Source: Lentilactobacillus senioris DSM 24302 = JCM 17472 (GTDB lineage Bacteria; Bacillota; Bacilli; Lactobacillales; Lactobacillaceae). From it: a stretch of DNA of 63,850 nucleotides. The stretch spans positions 1 to 63,850 of the forward strand of contig NZ_AYZR01000001.1 in the NCBI RefSeq assembly GCF_001436555.1. The letters run 5' to 3'. The position numbers and the translations under genes were made by a program. Shown in pieces: positions 50,891 through 59,892 of the stretch (positions within the stretch are counted from its first letter, which is position 1; each line of letters begins with the position of its first letter). Below the pieces are notes generated by a model, which saw only the letters and a list, made by a program, of their open reading frames with translations, was not told where the DNA came from and did not search any database.

Positions 50891-51907
50891 TTAGTCAAAA
50901 TAATTGATTCCAATTGCATCCCGGACTTCTTTTAAAGTTTGGTTAGCAACTACATTAGCTTTGTCGCTACCCTGCTTCAAAATGTCGTATACTCCAGCAA
51001 TATCTTGGGCGTATTCATTTCTTCTGGTTCGAATTGGATCTAATTTAGCTTGTAAAACGTCGTTTAAGTAACGCTTAATCTTCACGTCTCCAAGGCCACC
51101 ATGGCGGTATTGTTCCTTTAATTCAGCAACATGGTCTTTGTCATCATCAAAAATATCTAAGTAAGTAAAGACAGTGTTACCCTCTACTTGTCCAGGATCT
51201 TCCACGTGAATGTGGTTAGGATCAGTATACATAGACATTACTTTTTTACTTAAAGTATCAGCATCATCGGATAGGTAAATAGCGTTACCTAAGGACTTAC
51301 TCATCTTGGCATTACCATCTAAGCCAGGAATCCGGCCTTGGCCTTTAGGTGGGAAGTAGCCTTCTGGTTCTACTAGAACTTGTTGATCGTAAACTGAATT
51401 AAAAGTCCGCACAATCTCTCTAGTTTGTTCCAGCATCGGTTCTTGATCATCCCCTACAGGGACAGTAGTAGCCTTAAAAGCAGTAATATCTGCTGCTTGA
51501 CTAATTGGATACATTACAAATCCAGCGGGGACACTTTGGCCAAAATTCTTTTGCCGAATTTCATTTTTCACAGTTGGGTTACGTTCCAACCGGCTCATAG
51601 AAACTAAGTTAGAATAGTGTTGAGTTAATTCACTCAACGCAGGAATTTGAGATTGCACTAAAATAGTAGACTTCTTAGGATCAATTCCCACCGCTAAATA
51701 GTCTAAAGTAACCTGAATAAGACTGTTTCTAATCTTTTCTGGATCCCGAGCATTATCGGTCAACGCCTGCATATCAGCAATCATAATGTAGGTATCATAT
51801 CCACCTGAATTTTGTAGTTCCACTCGGTTTTTTAATGAGCCAACGTAGTGTCCAACATGTAACTTGCCAGTTGGACGATCTCCTGTTAAAATAACTTTCT
51901 TTGCCAT
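50891..51907 (-). CDS. trpS: Tryptophanyl-tRNA synthetase
   Basis: The 338-aa class I synthetase has [16 protein letters not shown] (HIGH-like) and KMSKSLGN. The ATG has AAAGGATG upstream; the 31-codon longer frame runs through the T-box terminator and is rejected. It heads a transcript controlled by a tryptophan T-box and followed closely by ppx, mvaA, the HEXXH gene and sir2. Confidence 0.97.
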   Translation of the reverse strand: MAKKVILTGDRPTGKLHVGHYVGSLKNRVELQNSGGYDTYIMIADMQALTDNARDPEKIRNSLIQVTLDYLAVGIDPKKSTILVQSQIPALSELTQHYSNLVSMSRLERNPTVKNEIRQKNFGQSVPAGFVMYPISQAADITAFKATTVPVGDDQEPMLEQTREIVRTFNSVYDQQVLVEPEGYFPPKGQGRIPGLDGNAKMSKSLGNAIYLSDDADTLSKKVMSMYTDPNHIHVEDPGQVEGNTVFTYLDIFDDDKDHVAELKEQYRHGGLGDVKIKRYLNDVLQAKLDPIRTRRNEYAQDIAGVYDILKQGSDKANVVANQTLKEVRDAIGINYFD

Positions 51908-51920
51908 TTTATTCATCCTT

Positions 51921-52100
51921 TCAAAAAACGCCCTATTGAAAAAACCAATAGGACGTCTTAACGTGGTACCACCTAAATTGCAGCTAATGCCGCCACTCAC
52001 AACAATAAGGCGTTACCCTTTTATTTAATAACCATTTCGCAACACCAAAATGCTTGCAGCCTAGGCATTTTTCTCTGAATATTTGGTTGCTACTTTTCAA
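51921..52100 (-). promoter_or_regulatory. T-box riboswitch, tryptophan specifier
   Basis: On the minus strand, the T-box AGGTGGTACCACGTT (51960-51974) is followed by a terminator hairpin (51929-51956) and T6. Stem I is closed by GCAAC (52086-52090) with GTTGC (52039-52043). The specifier-loop 3' side holds TGG (52045-52047), the Trp codon, which agrees with the trpS gene downstream. Confidence 0.93.
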
Positions 52101-52117
52101 TAATATAATCACATATA

Positions 52118-52146
52118 ATTTTACTTATTAATGGTAAAAAAGTCAA
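52118..52146 (-). promoter_or_regulatory. trpS operon promoter
   Basis: TTGACT (52141-52146), 17-bp spacer, TAAAAT (52118-52123) on the minus strand, about 28 bp before Stem I. Confidence 0.75.
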
Positions 52147-52158
52147 AGGTTGATAACA

Positions 52159-52187
52159 TTGACAGGCCTAAAAAATGCAACTAAAAT
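52159..52187 (+). promoter_or_regulatory. helD promoter
   Basis: TTGACA (52159-52164), 17-bp spacer, TAAAAT (52182-52187), near-consensus, 46 bp before the helD start. It is the divergent partner of the trpS promoter. Confidence 0.8.
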
Positions 52188-52232
52188 GGTCAAAGCAATT
52201 TCGAACGTCATCAAGAAAATGGAGGGTCCTCT

Positions 52233-54530
52233 TTGAAAAACAGTGAAGAACAACAGGAACAAAAAAGAGTCGATCAAGTCGTCAGTAAGTTAGGTACCCA
52301 GATTGCCAAAACAGCAGCTGAATACGATCGTGCACGCACCGAAACTAAAAATGTGCAACAAAACTACTCCACCAACACCTCGGTTAACTATTTTGAAGTC
52401 GATGATCGAATTGAAACCAGTGCCGAACTTCAACAACAACGGGGATTAGTTTCACGGTTAACCGAAAACGAATCCATTTTAAAGCGTCAATTAAAAACCT
52501 ACCAACAACTCCAAAAATCACCTTATTTTGGCAGAATTGACATTGTAGATCCCGGTGAAACCCAACCGGAATCCCTCTATATTGGTACTGCCTCCTTTGT
52601 TGATGAAAACGGAGAATTTTTAGTATATGATTGGCGGGCACCGATCTCTAGTATCTACTACAATGGGACTTTAGGTGACGTAACGTACGAAACACCAATG
52701 GGTAACCAAACTACCGATCTGGTCAAAAAACGGCAATTTCAAATTAATGATGGTCAAATCATTAACATGTTTGACACTAATGAAACGGTTGGTGACGAGA
52801 TGTTGCAAACCGTTTTAGGCCAGCAAAATGACGAACAAATGCAAAATATCGTGGCCACTATTCAGCGTGAACAAAATGATATCATCCGTGATACCACTAG
52901 TGATTTGCTGGTAGTTCAAGGAGTGGCAGGTTCTGGGAAGACTTCTGCCATTTTGCAACGCATTGCTTTCTTGCTTTATCATAGTCGCGATACTTTAGAA
53001 GCTGACCAAATCATTTTATTTTCTCCGAATAAGTTATTTAGTCATTATATTTCTGACGTATTACCTAGCTTGGGAGAACGAAATATGCGTCAGGTGACCT
53101 TGGCTGAATTTTTCGACAACCGCTTAAAGGGCCTCCATGTTCAAACCCTCTTCGATAGATACGAAAGTAGCGAACAACTTTCTGCTGCCGAAGTGGCTAT
53201 TGACGAGGTGAAAGAAAGTGGTGCCTACATGGATACCTTAACTGCCTACTGCGATCAACTAACTGCGGAAGAATTACGGTTCACCCACATCCTATTTAAC
53301 GGTGAGATCTTCTTTAATAAGGCAGAAATCCAAGAAATTTTTGCCCAATGGCCTACCGCCAAAAAGGTCGCTGACCGGATCCTAGCTACTAAAAACGAAC
53401 TGATTAAGCGGCTTAAGCGCAGGATCAATCAAGAACTGGATGCCGATTGGGTTAACGAAGAAATCGACGAATTAAGTGACGAACACTACCACGAACTTCT
53501 AGGTAATAAACGGCTAGGTGATTTCCAAGACGAAGTTACCGAACGTAAGTACATTGCGACTAAAATTGTTTCTGCCCGTTTACGTCAGGTTTATGATGCT
53601 ATTTTCAATAATAATTTCTTAGATCCCTACCTACAATACGGCGATTATCTAAAACAATGTCCATTATTGAAGCAATTTAGTTCCCAAGCATATGAACAAT
53701 TCAATGCTGATATCGAATTACATCAGATTAAGTTAGCGGATAGTGCTCCACTGTTATATCTACGAGATTACATCTGTGGTAGCGCTCAAAATCAGACCAT
53801 GAAGTACCTATTTATTGATGAAATGCAGGACTACTCCATTGCTCAATTGAAATATTTACGGTATGCCTTTCCCAAAACCAAATGGACATTACTAGGTGAC
53901 AGTGAGCAGGCGCTCTTTAAAAACGTAGAAGCTCCGGAAGCTTTATTAACTAAGTTACAAACCGCTTTTGGCACTAACAAAGCCCGACTAATTAGCTTAA
54001 TGCGTTCGTATCGCTCTACCTATCCGATTATGACGTTTGCTAAATCATTACTGCCTAATGGCGATGATATTGAGGCTTTCAATCGACCTGGAGAACTCCC
54101 TAAAATCATTATCGATCCTACTGCCGAAGTTGCGATAAACTCCCTCAAAAAAGAAATCACTAATTATTTAAAGGAAGTTAAAACGGTTGCAGTATTAACG
54201 AAAAACATGACAGAAGCTCAGCAAATCAACGCTGCTTTAGCCCGTGAATTTAATAGCACCCTCCTGCAAGACGCCGATCGCACCTTACCAACTGGCGTGG
54301 TAGTTTTGCCAATCTATCTAGCTAAGGGGTTAGAATTTGATGCGGTAGTGGCCTGGAACGTTTCTCAGGATAATTACTCTGATCAATCTCTTTTAGGGAC
54401 CCTTTATACCATCATTACTAGGGCAATGCACGCCATCTCCTTAATCTCAGTAGGAGAATTAAGTTCATTGATTGCTAATCCCCACTTAGCATTAGATCAA
54501 GTTAGAATTCAAAGAGAATTACAAAAATAA
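52233..54530 (+). CDS. helD: HelD-type RNA polymerase recycling helicase (UvrD-like)
   Basis: The 765-aa SF1 protein has an N-terminal coiled coil (about 1-80), Walker A QGVAGSGKTSAILQR (about 230), motif II FIDEMQD and late motifs VLTKN and LPIYLAKGLEFDAV. HelD clears RNA polymerase from terminated or stalled complexes together with the delta subunit, which is encoded here by rpoE. The start is TTG with GGAGGG 6 nt upstream. A shared terminator follows. Confidence 0.9.
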   Translation: MKNSEEQQEQKRVDQVVSKLGTQIAKTAAEYDRARTETKNVQQNYSTNTSVNYFEVDDRIETSAELQQQRGLVSRLTENESILKRQLKTYQQLQKSPYFGRIDIVDPGETQPESLYIGTASFVDENGEFLVYDWRAPISSIYYNGTLGDVTYETPMGNQTTDLVKKRQFQINDGQIINMFDTNETVGDEMLQTVLGQQNDEQMQNIVATIQREQNDIIRDTTSDLLVVQGVAGSGKTSAILQRIAFLLYHSRDTLEADQIILFSPNKLFSHYISDVLPSLGERNMRQVTLAEFFDNRLKGLHVQTLFDRYESSEQLSAAEVAIDEVKESGAYMDTLTAYCDQLTAEELRFTHILFNGEIFFNKAEIQEIFAQWPTAKKVADRILATKNELIKRLKRRINQELDADWVNEEIDELSDEHYHELLGNKRLGDFQDEVTERKYIATKIVSARLRQVYDAIFNNNFLDPYLQYGDYLKQCPLLKQFSSQAYEQFNADIELHQIKLADSAPLLYLRDYICGSAQNQTMKYLFIDEMQDYSIAQLKYLRYAFPKTKWTLLGDSEQALFKNVEAPEALLTKLQTAFGTNKARLISLMRSYRSTYPIMTFAKSLLPNGDDIEAFNRPGELPKIIIDPTAEVAINSLKKEITNYLKEVKTVAVLTKNMTEAQQINAALAREFNSTLLQDADRTLPTGVVVLPIYLAKGLEFDAVVAWNVSQDNYSDQSLLGTLYTIITRAMHAISLISVGELSSLIANPHLALDQVRIQRELQK

Positions 54531-54537
54531 TCCAACC

Positions 54538-54571
54538 AAAAAGAACGACCATTAATGGTCGTTCTTTTTTA
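54538..54571. terminator. Bidirectional terminator of helD and tRNA-Thr
   Basis: AAGAACGACCATTAATGGTCGTTCTT perfect stem, A5 before and T6 after, lying between helD and the tRNA 3' end. Confidence 0.9.
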
Positions 54572-54573
54572 TA

Positions 54574-54646
54574 AGCCGTTTCCGGGATTTGAACCCGGGA
54601 CCTCTGCCTTACCATGGCAACGCTCTACCTTCTGAGCTAAAACGGC
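54574..54646 (-). tRNA. tRNA-Thr (anticodon GGT)
   Basis: The 73-nt cloverleaf on the minus strand has acceptor stem GCCGTTT/AAACGGC, D-arm GCTC/GAGC, anticodon stem TTGCC/GGCAG with loop ATGGTAA, and T-arm CCGGG/CCCGG. Anticodon GGT reads ACC and ACU. CCA is not encoded and must be added by the CCA enzyme. It is a lone tRNA gene between guaC and helD. Confidence 0.93.
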
Positions 54647-54661
54647 AATTTATCTCCCTTT

Positions 54662-54667
54662 ATTATA
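54662..54667 (-). promoter_or_regulatory. tRNA-Thr promoter -10
   Basis: Minus-strand TATAAT 15 nt upstream of the tRNA, directly following the guaC terminator T-run. The -35 would lie inside the terminator stem. Confidence 0.55.
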
Positions 54668-54700
54668 CAAAAAAACGAACCGAAAAGGACCCGGTTCGTT
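54668..54700 (-). terminator. guaC intrinsic terminator
   Basis: AACGAACCG / CGGTTCGTT stem with an intervening loop and T7 on the minus strand. Confidence 0.85.
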
Positions 54701-54707
54701 AATCTTT

Positions 54708-55694
54708 TTAATAATTATCGCCGTTTGTAATCGAGTTTTTGACAATTACATAATCTACTGTCTTAAGACCATTAAGATCTCTGCCCCCAGCATATGAAAT
54801 GGAAGATTGTAAATCTTCTTGAATTTCAGTATAGGTATCTAAAATAGAACCACGGTATGGCACTAACATTTGCTTACCTTCCACATTTCGATAAGCACCC
54901 TTTTGTTTTTCGGAAGCAGATCCCCAATATTGCTTATAAGGTTTGCCGTCAATCATGATTTCGTTACCTGGAGATTCTTGGTGTCCCGCTAACATTGAAC
55001 CAATCATGACCATCGTAGCTCCAAACCGAATCGACTTAGCAATATCACCATTATAGCGAATTCCACCGTCAGCAATTAATGGTTTGCTAGCAGCTTTGGC
55101 ACATAATCTCAAAGCAGCTAATTGCCAACCACCAGTCCCAAAGCCAGTTTTAAGTTTAGTAATACAAGCTTTCCCAGGACCGATTCCCACTTTAACTGCA
55201 TCTGCGCCTGCATTTTCCAAGTCCCGCACTCCAGCAGGCGTCCCCACGTTTCCAGCAATTACAAATGCTTCTGGCAACCTTTCCTTAATGAACTGAATCA
55301 TTTCAATTACGGCATCACAGTGGCCGTGAGCCACATCGATAGTAATGTAGTCTGGTGTTAACTGGCGTTCTTGTAGCGCTAAAATTAAATCTCGTTCTTC
55401 TTCTTTGATCCCCACACTAATTGAAGTGAATAGACCTTCAGCTTTCATTTGTTCCACAAAGCCCAGGCGCCGTTCTGGATTAAACCGGTGCATGATGTAG
55501 AAGTATTGCTTGCTAGCTAATAAGCGAGCTAAGTCTTCATCGATGACGGTTTCCATATTAGCAGGCACCACTGGAATTTTAAACGTCATCGGTCCTAAGG
55601 TCACACTGGTTTCAGCGTCTTTACGGCTCTTCAAAATCCCCTTGTTAGGTATTAGTTGCACATCTTCATAATCAAATACTGGTGTATTATTCAT
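54708..55694 (-). CDS. guaC: GMP reductase
   Basis: Converts GMP to IMP with NADPH, so guanine nucleotides can be recovered as adenine nucleotides. The 328-aa TIM barrel has the catalytic Cys in [17 protein letters not shown] and the [10 protein letters not shown] and DGGIRYNGD phosphate-binding segments. Start overlaps purA stop by one base (TAATG). It is cotranscribed with purA: guaC makes IMP and purA uses it. Confidence 0.95.
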   Translation of the reverse strand: MNNTPVFDYEDVQLIPNKGILKSRKDAETSVTLGPMTFKIPVVPANMETVIDEDLARLLASKQYFYIMHRFNPERRLGFVEQMKAEGLFTSISVGIKEEERDLILALQERQLTPDYITIDVAHGHCDAVIEMIQFIKERLPEAFVIAGNVGTPAGVRDLENAGADAVKVGIGPGKACITKLKTGFGTGGWQLAALRLCAKAASKPLIADGGIRYNGDIAKSIRFGATMVMIGSMLAGHQESPGNEIMIDGKPYKQYWGSASEKQKGAYRNVEGKQMLVPYRGSILDTYTEIQEDLQSSISYAGGRDLNGLKTVDYVIVKNSITNGDNY

Positions 55695-56980
55695 TAATTA
55701 CTCTCCCAAATTGGATCTAATACGTTAGTTTGTTCTCGATCTGGTCCTACTGAAAAAGTGGCAATTGGTACCCCAATAATTTCACTCAATCGGTTAAGAT
55801 AGTTTCTCGCATTAACAGGCAATTCAGCTAATTCATGAACTCCGGTAATATCTTCATCCCAGCCCGGCATTTCTTCATAAATTGGTTCACACTGTTCAAT
55901 TTCTTTGATGCTAGCTGGATAACGGTGAATCACTTCACCATTAAGTCGATAAGCCACACAAATTTTTACAGTTTCGATATGGGACAAAACGTCCAAGCAG
56001 TTCACGGACAAGTGCGTAAATCCGGCTACTCGTTTAGCATGTTGTAAGACAACTGCATCAAACCAACCGATTCGACGCGGCCGCTTAGTAACTACTCCGT
56101 ATTCGTGGGCGGTTTCTCTAATGTAATCGCCGGTCTCATTCAACAATTCAGTTGGGAATGGACCTTCACCAACTTTAGAAGTATAGGCTTTACATACCCC
56201 CACTACATTATCAATCAACGGAGCACCGATTCCGATCCCGGTAGTGACCCCGCCAGCAGGGTTAGAAGAGGTCACGAACGGATAAGTCCCGTGATCAAGG
56301 TCTAACATAGTGCCTTGAGCGCCTTCAAACAAGACTTTTTCACCGTTATCCACAGCTTCATTGACTAATTCTGACGTATCCACAATGTAGTCCTTTAATT
56401 GTTGCCCTAGTTCTAGGTACCGATTTAACAATGGTTCTAATTCAATTTTTGGTTTATTGTACATTGCCGCAAAGAGTTTATTTTTAATTTTGAGATTTTC
56501 TTGCAACTTGTTAGTTAAAATTTCTTCGTCTAACAAATCAACCATCCGAATACCAATTCGTTCGGCTTTGTCCATATAAGCCGGACCGATCCCCTTCTTA
56601 GTGGTACCGATTTTGTTGGTTTTGAGTTCTTCTTCATATTCGTCTTGTAGGCGGTGATATGGAAAGATTACGTTGGCACGGTTAGAAATCCGTAAATTAC
56701 TGGTATCAATACCGTTATCATTCAGGTATTTAATTTCCTTAACTAAAGCTTCAGGATTTACTACCACTCCATTGCCAATTACACACAGCTTATCATCTGC
56801 AAAAATACCAGACGGCATTAATTGTAATGCAAAGCGTTTGCCATTAAAAACAATGCTATGACCAGCGTTATCGCCACCTTGATAACGAGCGATTACGTCC
56901 GCTTTTTGTCCTAGAAAATCAGTAATTTTACCTTTACCCTCGTCGCCCCATTGAGCTCCGACCACAACGATTGTTGCCAT
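55694..56980 (-). CDS. purA: Adenylosuccinate synthetase
   Basis: IMP plus Asp plus GTP to adenylosuccinate. The 428-aa protein has [27 protein letters not shown], the [23 protein letters not shown] region and [17 protein letters not shown] with GAGGTG upstream. It heads purA-guaC and carries two PurBox-like sites around its promoter; the next enzyme of the route, purB, is divergent. Confidence 0.97.
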   Translation of the reverse strand: MATIVVVGAQWGDEGKGKITDFLGQKADVIARYQGGDNAGHSIVFNGKRFALQLMPSGIFADDKLCVIGNGVVVNPEALVKEIKYLNDNGIDTSNLRISNRANVIFPYHRLQDEYEEELKTNKIGTTKKGIGPAYMDKAERIGIRMVDLLDEEILTNKLQENLKIKNKLFAAMYNKPKIELEPLLNRYLELGQQLKDYIVDTSELVNEAVDNGEKVLFEGAQGTMLDLDHGTYPFVTSSNPAGGVTTGIGIGAPLIDNVVGVCKAYTSKVGEGPFPTELLNETGDYIRETAHEYGVVTKRPRRIGWFDAVVLQHAKRVAGFTHLSVNCLDVLSHIETVKICVAYRLNGEVIHRYPASIKEIEQCEPIYEEMPGWDEDITGVHELAELPVNARNYLNRLSEIIGVPIATFSVGPDREQTNVLDPIWESN

Positions 56981-56994
56981 AAATAAAGCACCTC

Positions 56995-57007
56995 ATATCC
57001 GAATTAT
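56995..57007 (-). promoter_or_regulatory. PurBox in the purA leader
   Basis: ATATCCGAATTAT on the plus strand, one mismatch to AWWWCCGAACWWT (C to T). It lies between the purA promoter and start codon. Confidence 0.6.
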
Positions 57008-57029
57008 TTTCTGTCATAACTACCGCCTT

Positions 57030-57059
57030 AGAATAGCAGATGCCAGATTAGTTAGTCAA
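57030..57059 (-). promoter_or_regulatory. purA-guaC promoter (extended -10)
   Basis: TTGACT (57054-57059), 18-bp spacer, TGC-TATTCT (-10 at 57030-57035) on the minus strand. Confidence 0.7.
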
Positions 57060-57063
57060 GGGT

Positions 57064-57076
57064 TAATCCGAAATAT
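57064..57076 (-). promoter_or_regulatory. PurBox upstream of the purA promoter
   Basis: TAATCCGAAATAT on the plus strand, two mismatches to AWWWCCGAACWWT; 5 bp upstream of the purA -35. Confidence 0.5.
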
Positions 57077-57156
57077 TATAAACTCAAATCATTTAATAAT
57101 TCGTGTTTAAGGAGATAATTAAATTAAATTTCTTTTTTAAATTCAAAATGCCTTTA

Positions 57157-57181
57157 AAATCCGAACTAGCTTTGTTATACT
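57157..57181 (+). promoter_or_regulatory. purB promoter with PurBox
   Basis: AAATCCGAACTAG (57157-57169) matches AWWWCCGAACWWT at 12 of 13 positions. It lies just upstream of the extended -10 TGT-TATACT (TATACT at 57176-57181), within the promoter spacer. Confidence 0.7.
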
Positions 57182-57213
57182 AAAATCATCAACTGACGAA
57201 GGAGCAACTTAAC

Positions 57214-58509
57214 ATGCTATCAAGATACAGTCGGCCCGTAATGGAACAAATTTGGTCGTTAAAAAATCAATACCAAACATGGCTTACCGTCGAAATTGCC
57301 ATCGATAAAGCCTGGAATCAACTGGGAGTAGTCCCCGATAGTGACCTCGCTTTAATCGAAGCTAACGCGAAGTTCGATACAGACCGCATTGCTGAAATTG
57401 AAGCTACCACCCACCACGACGTAGTAGCATTTACCCGTGACGTGTCAGAATCTCTAGGCGATGAAAGTCGTTGGATTCATTACGGTGTTACCAGCACTGA
57501 CGTGGTGGATACCGCTCAGGCTTTACGGTTAGCTCAAGCTAATGACGTCATCGCTAATGACCTCCAAGAGTTATTAACAACCTTAAAAAGGCTCGCCCTG
57601 AAATATAAGGACACCGTTATGATCGGTCGTACCCACGGTGTTCAGGCTGAACCAACCACCTTTGGCCTAAAAGTAGCTCGTTGGTATTCAGAAATCAACC
57701 GACATATTAATCGTTTTGCTACCGTTGCTGCTGACTTAAAAAGTGGCAAAATTAGCGGTGCAGTGGGCACTTACGCCAACGTGCCCCCAGAGTTAGAGGA
57801 ACTCACCTGCCAATTCTTAGGCTTACAAGCTCAAGAAATTTCAAGTCAAGTCCTACCACGCGATCTTCACGCTGCGTACATTGCAGAATTAGCATTGATT
57901 GGCACTAGCTTGGAAGAATTTGCTACTGAAATCAGAAGTTTACAGCGATCAGAAATTCACGAAGTAGAAGAACACTTTAATCCTGGTCAAAAAGGCTCTT
58001 CGGCTATGCCCCACAAACGTAATCCAATTTCTTCAGAGAACATTACCGGTCTAGCCAGAGTTTTGCGTGGTTATATCACCCCGGCATATGAAGACGTTTC
58101 TTTATGGCATGAACGAGATATTTCCCATTCGTCTGCAGAACGAATCATTCTAGCTGACAGTACCACCTTGGTGGATTACATGTTGAACCGCTTCAATCGA
58201 GTGCTAACTAATCTAGATGTCTTTCCTGAAACGATGGAAGCTAACCTAGATAAGACTTATGGTTTAATTTATAGTCAACGCGTTTTATTGAAGTTAATTG
58301 ATGCCGGTCTTACCAGAGAAGCAGCCTACGATCTAGTTCAACCGTTAACCGCTCAAGCATGGGATCAACACGTTCAATTCAGAGAACTAGTAGAAAATAA
58401 TTCTGAAATTACTAACGTCCTTTCAGCAGCGGACATTGCGGACGCTTTTGATTTTCACTATCATTTACGTCACGTAGATGATATTTATCGCCGATTAGGC
58501 TTGTTGTGA
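57214..58509 (+). CDS. purB: Adenylosuccinate lyase
   Basis: Cleaves adenylosuccinate to AMP and fumarate (and SAICAR in de novo synthesis). The 431-aa fumarase-superfamily protein has YGVTSTDVVDTAQ, the GRTHGVQAEPTTFG His region and the signature GSSAMPHKRNPISSEN. ATG with GAAGGAGC about 5 nt upstream. Its promoter carries a PurBox; divergent from purA with 233 bp between. Confidence 0.97.
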   Translation: MLSRYSRPVMEQIWSLKNQYQTWLTVEIAIDKAWNQLGVVPDSDLALIEANAKFDTDRIAEIEATTHHDVVAFTRDVSESLGDESRWIHYGVTSTDVVDTAQALRLAQANDVIANDLQELLTTLKRLALKYKDTVMIGRTHGVQAEPTTFGLKVARWYSEINRHINRFATVAADLKSGKISGAVGTYANVPPELEELTCQFLGLQAQEISSQVLPRDLHAAYIAELALIGTSLEEFATEIRSLQRSEIHEVEEHFNPGQKGSSAMPHKRNPISSENITGLARVLRGYITPAYEDVSLWHERDISHSSAERIILADSTTLVDYMLNRFNRVLTNLDVFPETMEANLDKTYGLIYSQRVLLKLIDAGLTREAAYDLVQPLTAQAWDQHVQFRELVENNSEITNVLSAADIADAFDFHYHLRHVDDIYRRLGLL

Positions 58510-58513
58510 GCAA

Positions 58514-58550
58514 CAAAAAAGGATTTTGACTTTTGTCAAAATCCTTTTTT
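58514..58550. terminator. Bidirectional terminator, purB and the rrf2 operon
   Basis: AAGGATTTTGAC / GTCAAAATCCTT stem, TTTT loop, flanked by A6 and T6. It closes both the purB gene and the leftward five-gene operon. Confidence 0.9.
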
Positions 58551-58551
58551 G

Positions 58552-59880
58552 TTAACCCAAATATTCTAAATCACTAGCTTCCGTAGGATATAAGAAAACT
58601 TGCTCCTTAACTTGCTTCATTGTTTGACCAGTATTAATAATCTGAGTCAAATAGTTCACTAAGGTCTCAGCCTCGTTACTAATAACGGTAGCTCCTACAA
58701 TTTGATCCGTTTGTTTATCCACTACCATCCATGCTTTAGCCAGCGGCTCATTTAAATGTTTATAAGTAAACCAATTAGTCATATCGCTTACTTGACTACG
58801 ATACTTATCGGATTGCTCCTGAGCAGTTTGCCAACTGATTCCTACTTGAGCCAACCGTGGCATCCCAAAGACTACCGTCGGGATTTCGGGATAGTGAATT
58901 GCAGCTCCTGATTCAACTAATTCTTGACTTAGATAAGCAGCTTCAAATCCGGATACTGGAGTTAGCTTAGGAATGCGTTTAGCTACTACATCCCCCATTG
59001 CATAAATGTTAGGTTGAGCTGTTTGTAAATGATCATTAACCACAATTCCGTGACGATCAGCTTCTACTCCAATGGCGGCTAAATTCAATGTATCAGCATT
59101 AGCAACCCGGCCGCTAGTAACGAAGGCTTGGTCCACTGTTAACTCATAATTAGGAGCTTGAATCACGGTTTGATCAGCTTCGCGCTTTATGGATTGAGTC
59201 TCAACGTTCAAATCAAATTGAACTCCTTTAGCTTCCAGCTGATTCATTAGTTCAGCCACCGCAGCTTGCGCAAATTGTTTTAGTGGTCGCTCATTGTGAT
59301 GAATAATATGCACTTCAGCACCAGCAACGGCAGCAATAGCAGCCAATTCAAAAGCAATATAACCTCCACCAATAAACGCAATTTTAGCCGGCATGGTTGG
59401 TAATGACAAAAAGTCAGTACTAGTCAGTAAGTATTCATCTCCTGGGACGTTTAAACGGCCCGGACGCTGACCAGTTGCAATTACAAATCGATCAGCAGTG
59501 ATAGTTTGTTCACCAACACTTAAGGTGTGTTCATCCACAAAACTGGCGTGACCGTCAAAGACTTCAATTCCAGCAGATACTAAACCAGCCCTAGAATTAT
59601 CAGAGACCGGATCGGTAAACGTTTGTTTAAATTTCATTAATTGGGGCCAATTAATTTGCGGCGTTTGATTTAAGCCACGCCCCACTAGTTGATCACTTTT
59701 AACTTGAGCTTCTACCGCACCCAATAAAACTTTCTTGGGGTCACAGCCGCGGTTAGGACAAGTTCCCCCCCACTTATTTTCTTCTACCACCGCTACTTTT
59801 TGCCCCGCAGAGTGTAACGGATATGCCAAACCTAGTCCTGCTGGACCCCCACCGATAATTACCGTATTAAATTGATTCAT
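58552..59880 (-). CDS. Disulfide-reductase-family flavoprotein lacking the His-Glu dyad
   Basis: The 442-aa FAD/NAD(P) protein of the glutathione-reductase/lipoamide-dehydrogenase family has GGGPAGLGLAY, the redox pair Cys41 and Cys46 in GTCPNRGCDPKK, a second Rossmann FIGGGYIAFELA and YAMGDVV. The C-terminal dimer segment reads FLYPTEASDL where family members have HPT..E; the catalytic His is Tyr (codon 58588-58590) and the paired Glu position is not conserved. Last gene of the rrf2 operon, 12 nt after the ATPase. Thiol reductase is possible, but the mechanism must differ from glutathione reductase. Confidence 0.85.
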   Translation of the reverse strand: MNQFNTVIIGGGPAGLGLAYPLHSAGQKVAVVEENKWGGTCPNRGCDPKKVLLGAVEAQVKSDQLVGRGLNQTPQINWPQLMKFKQTFTDPVSDNSRAGLVSAGIEVFDGHASFVDEHTLSVGEQTITADRFVIATGQRPGRLNVPGDEYLLTSTDFLSLPTMPAKIAFIGGGYIAFELAAIAAVAGAEVHIIHHNERPLKQFAQAAVAELMNQLEAKGVQFDLNVETQSIKREADQTVIQAPNYELTVDQAFVTSGRVANADTLNLAAIGVEADRHGIVVNDHLQTAQPNIYAMGDVVAKRIPKLTPVSGFEAAYLSQELVESGAAIHYPEIPTVVFGMPRLAQVGISWQTAQEQSDKYRSQVSDMTNWFTYKHLNEPLAKAWMVVDKQTDQIVGATVISNEAETLVNYLTQIINTGQTMKQVKEQVFLYPTEASDLEYLG

Positions 59881-59892
59881 CTTGCACCTCCA

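Noticed and set aside
51908-52000. Longer trpS start adding 31 residues
   Set aside because: The extension runs through the T-box terminator and T-box sequence.
52189-52195. GGTCAAA near helD as a CtsR site
   Set aside because: Only one heptad, with no second copy at 3-nt spacing.
52219-52230. GAGGGTCCTC hairpin hiding the helD ribosome-binding site
   Set aside because: Only a four-base stem with a two-base loop, too short to be stable.
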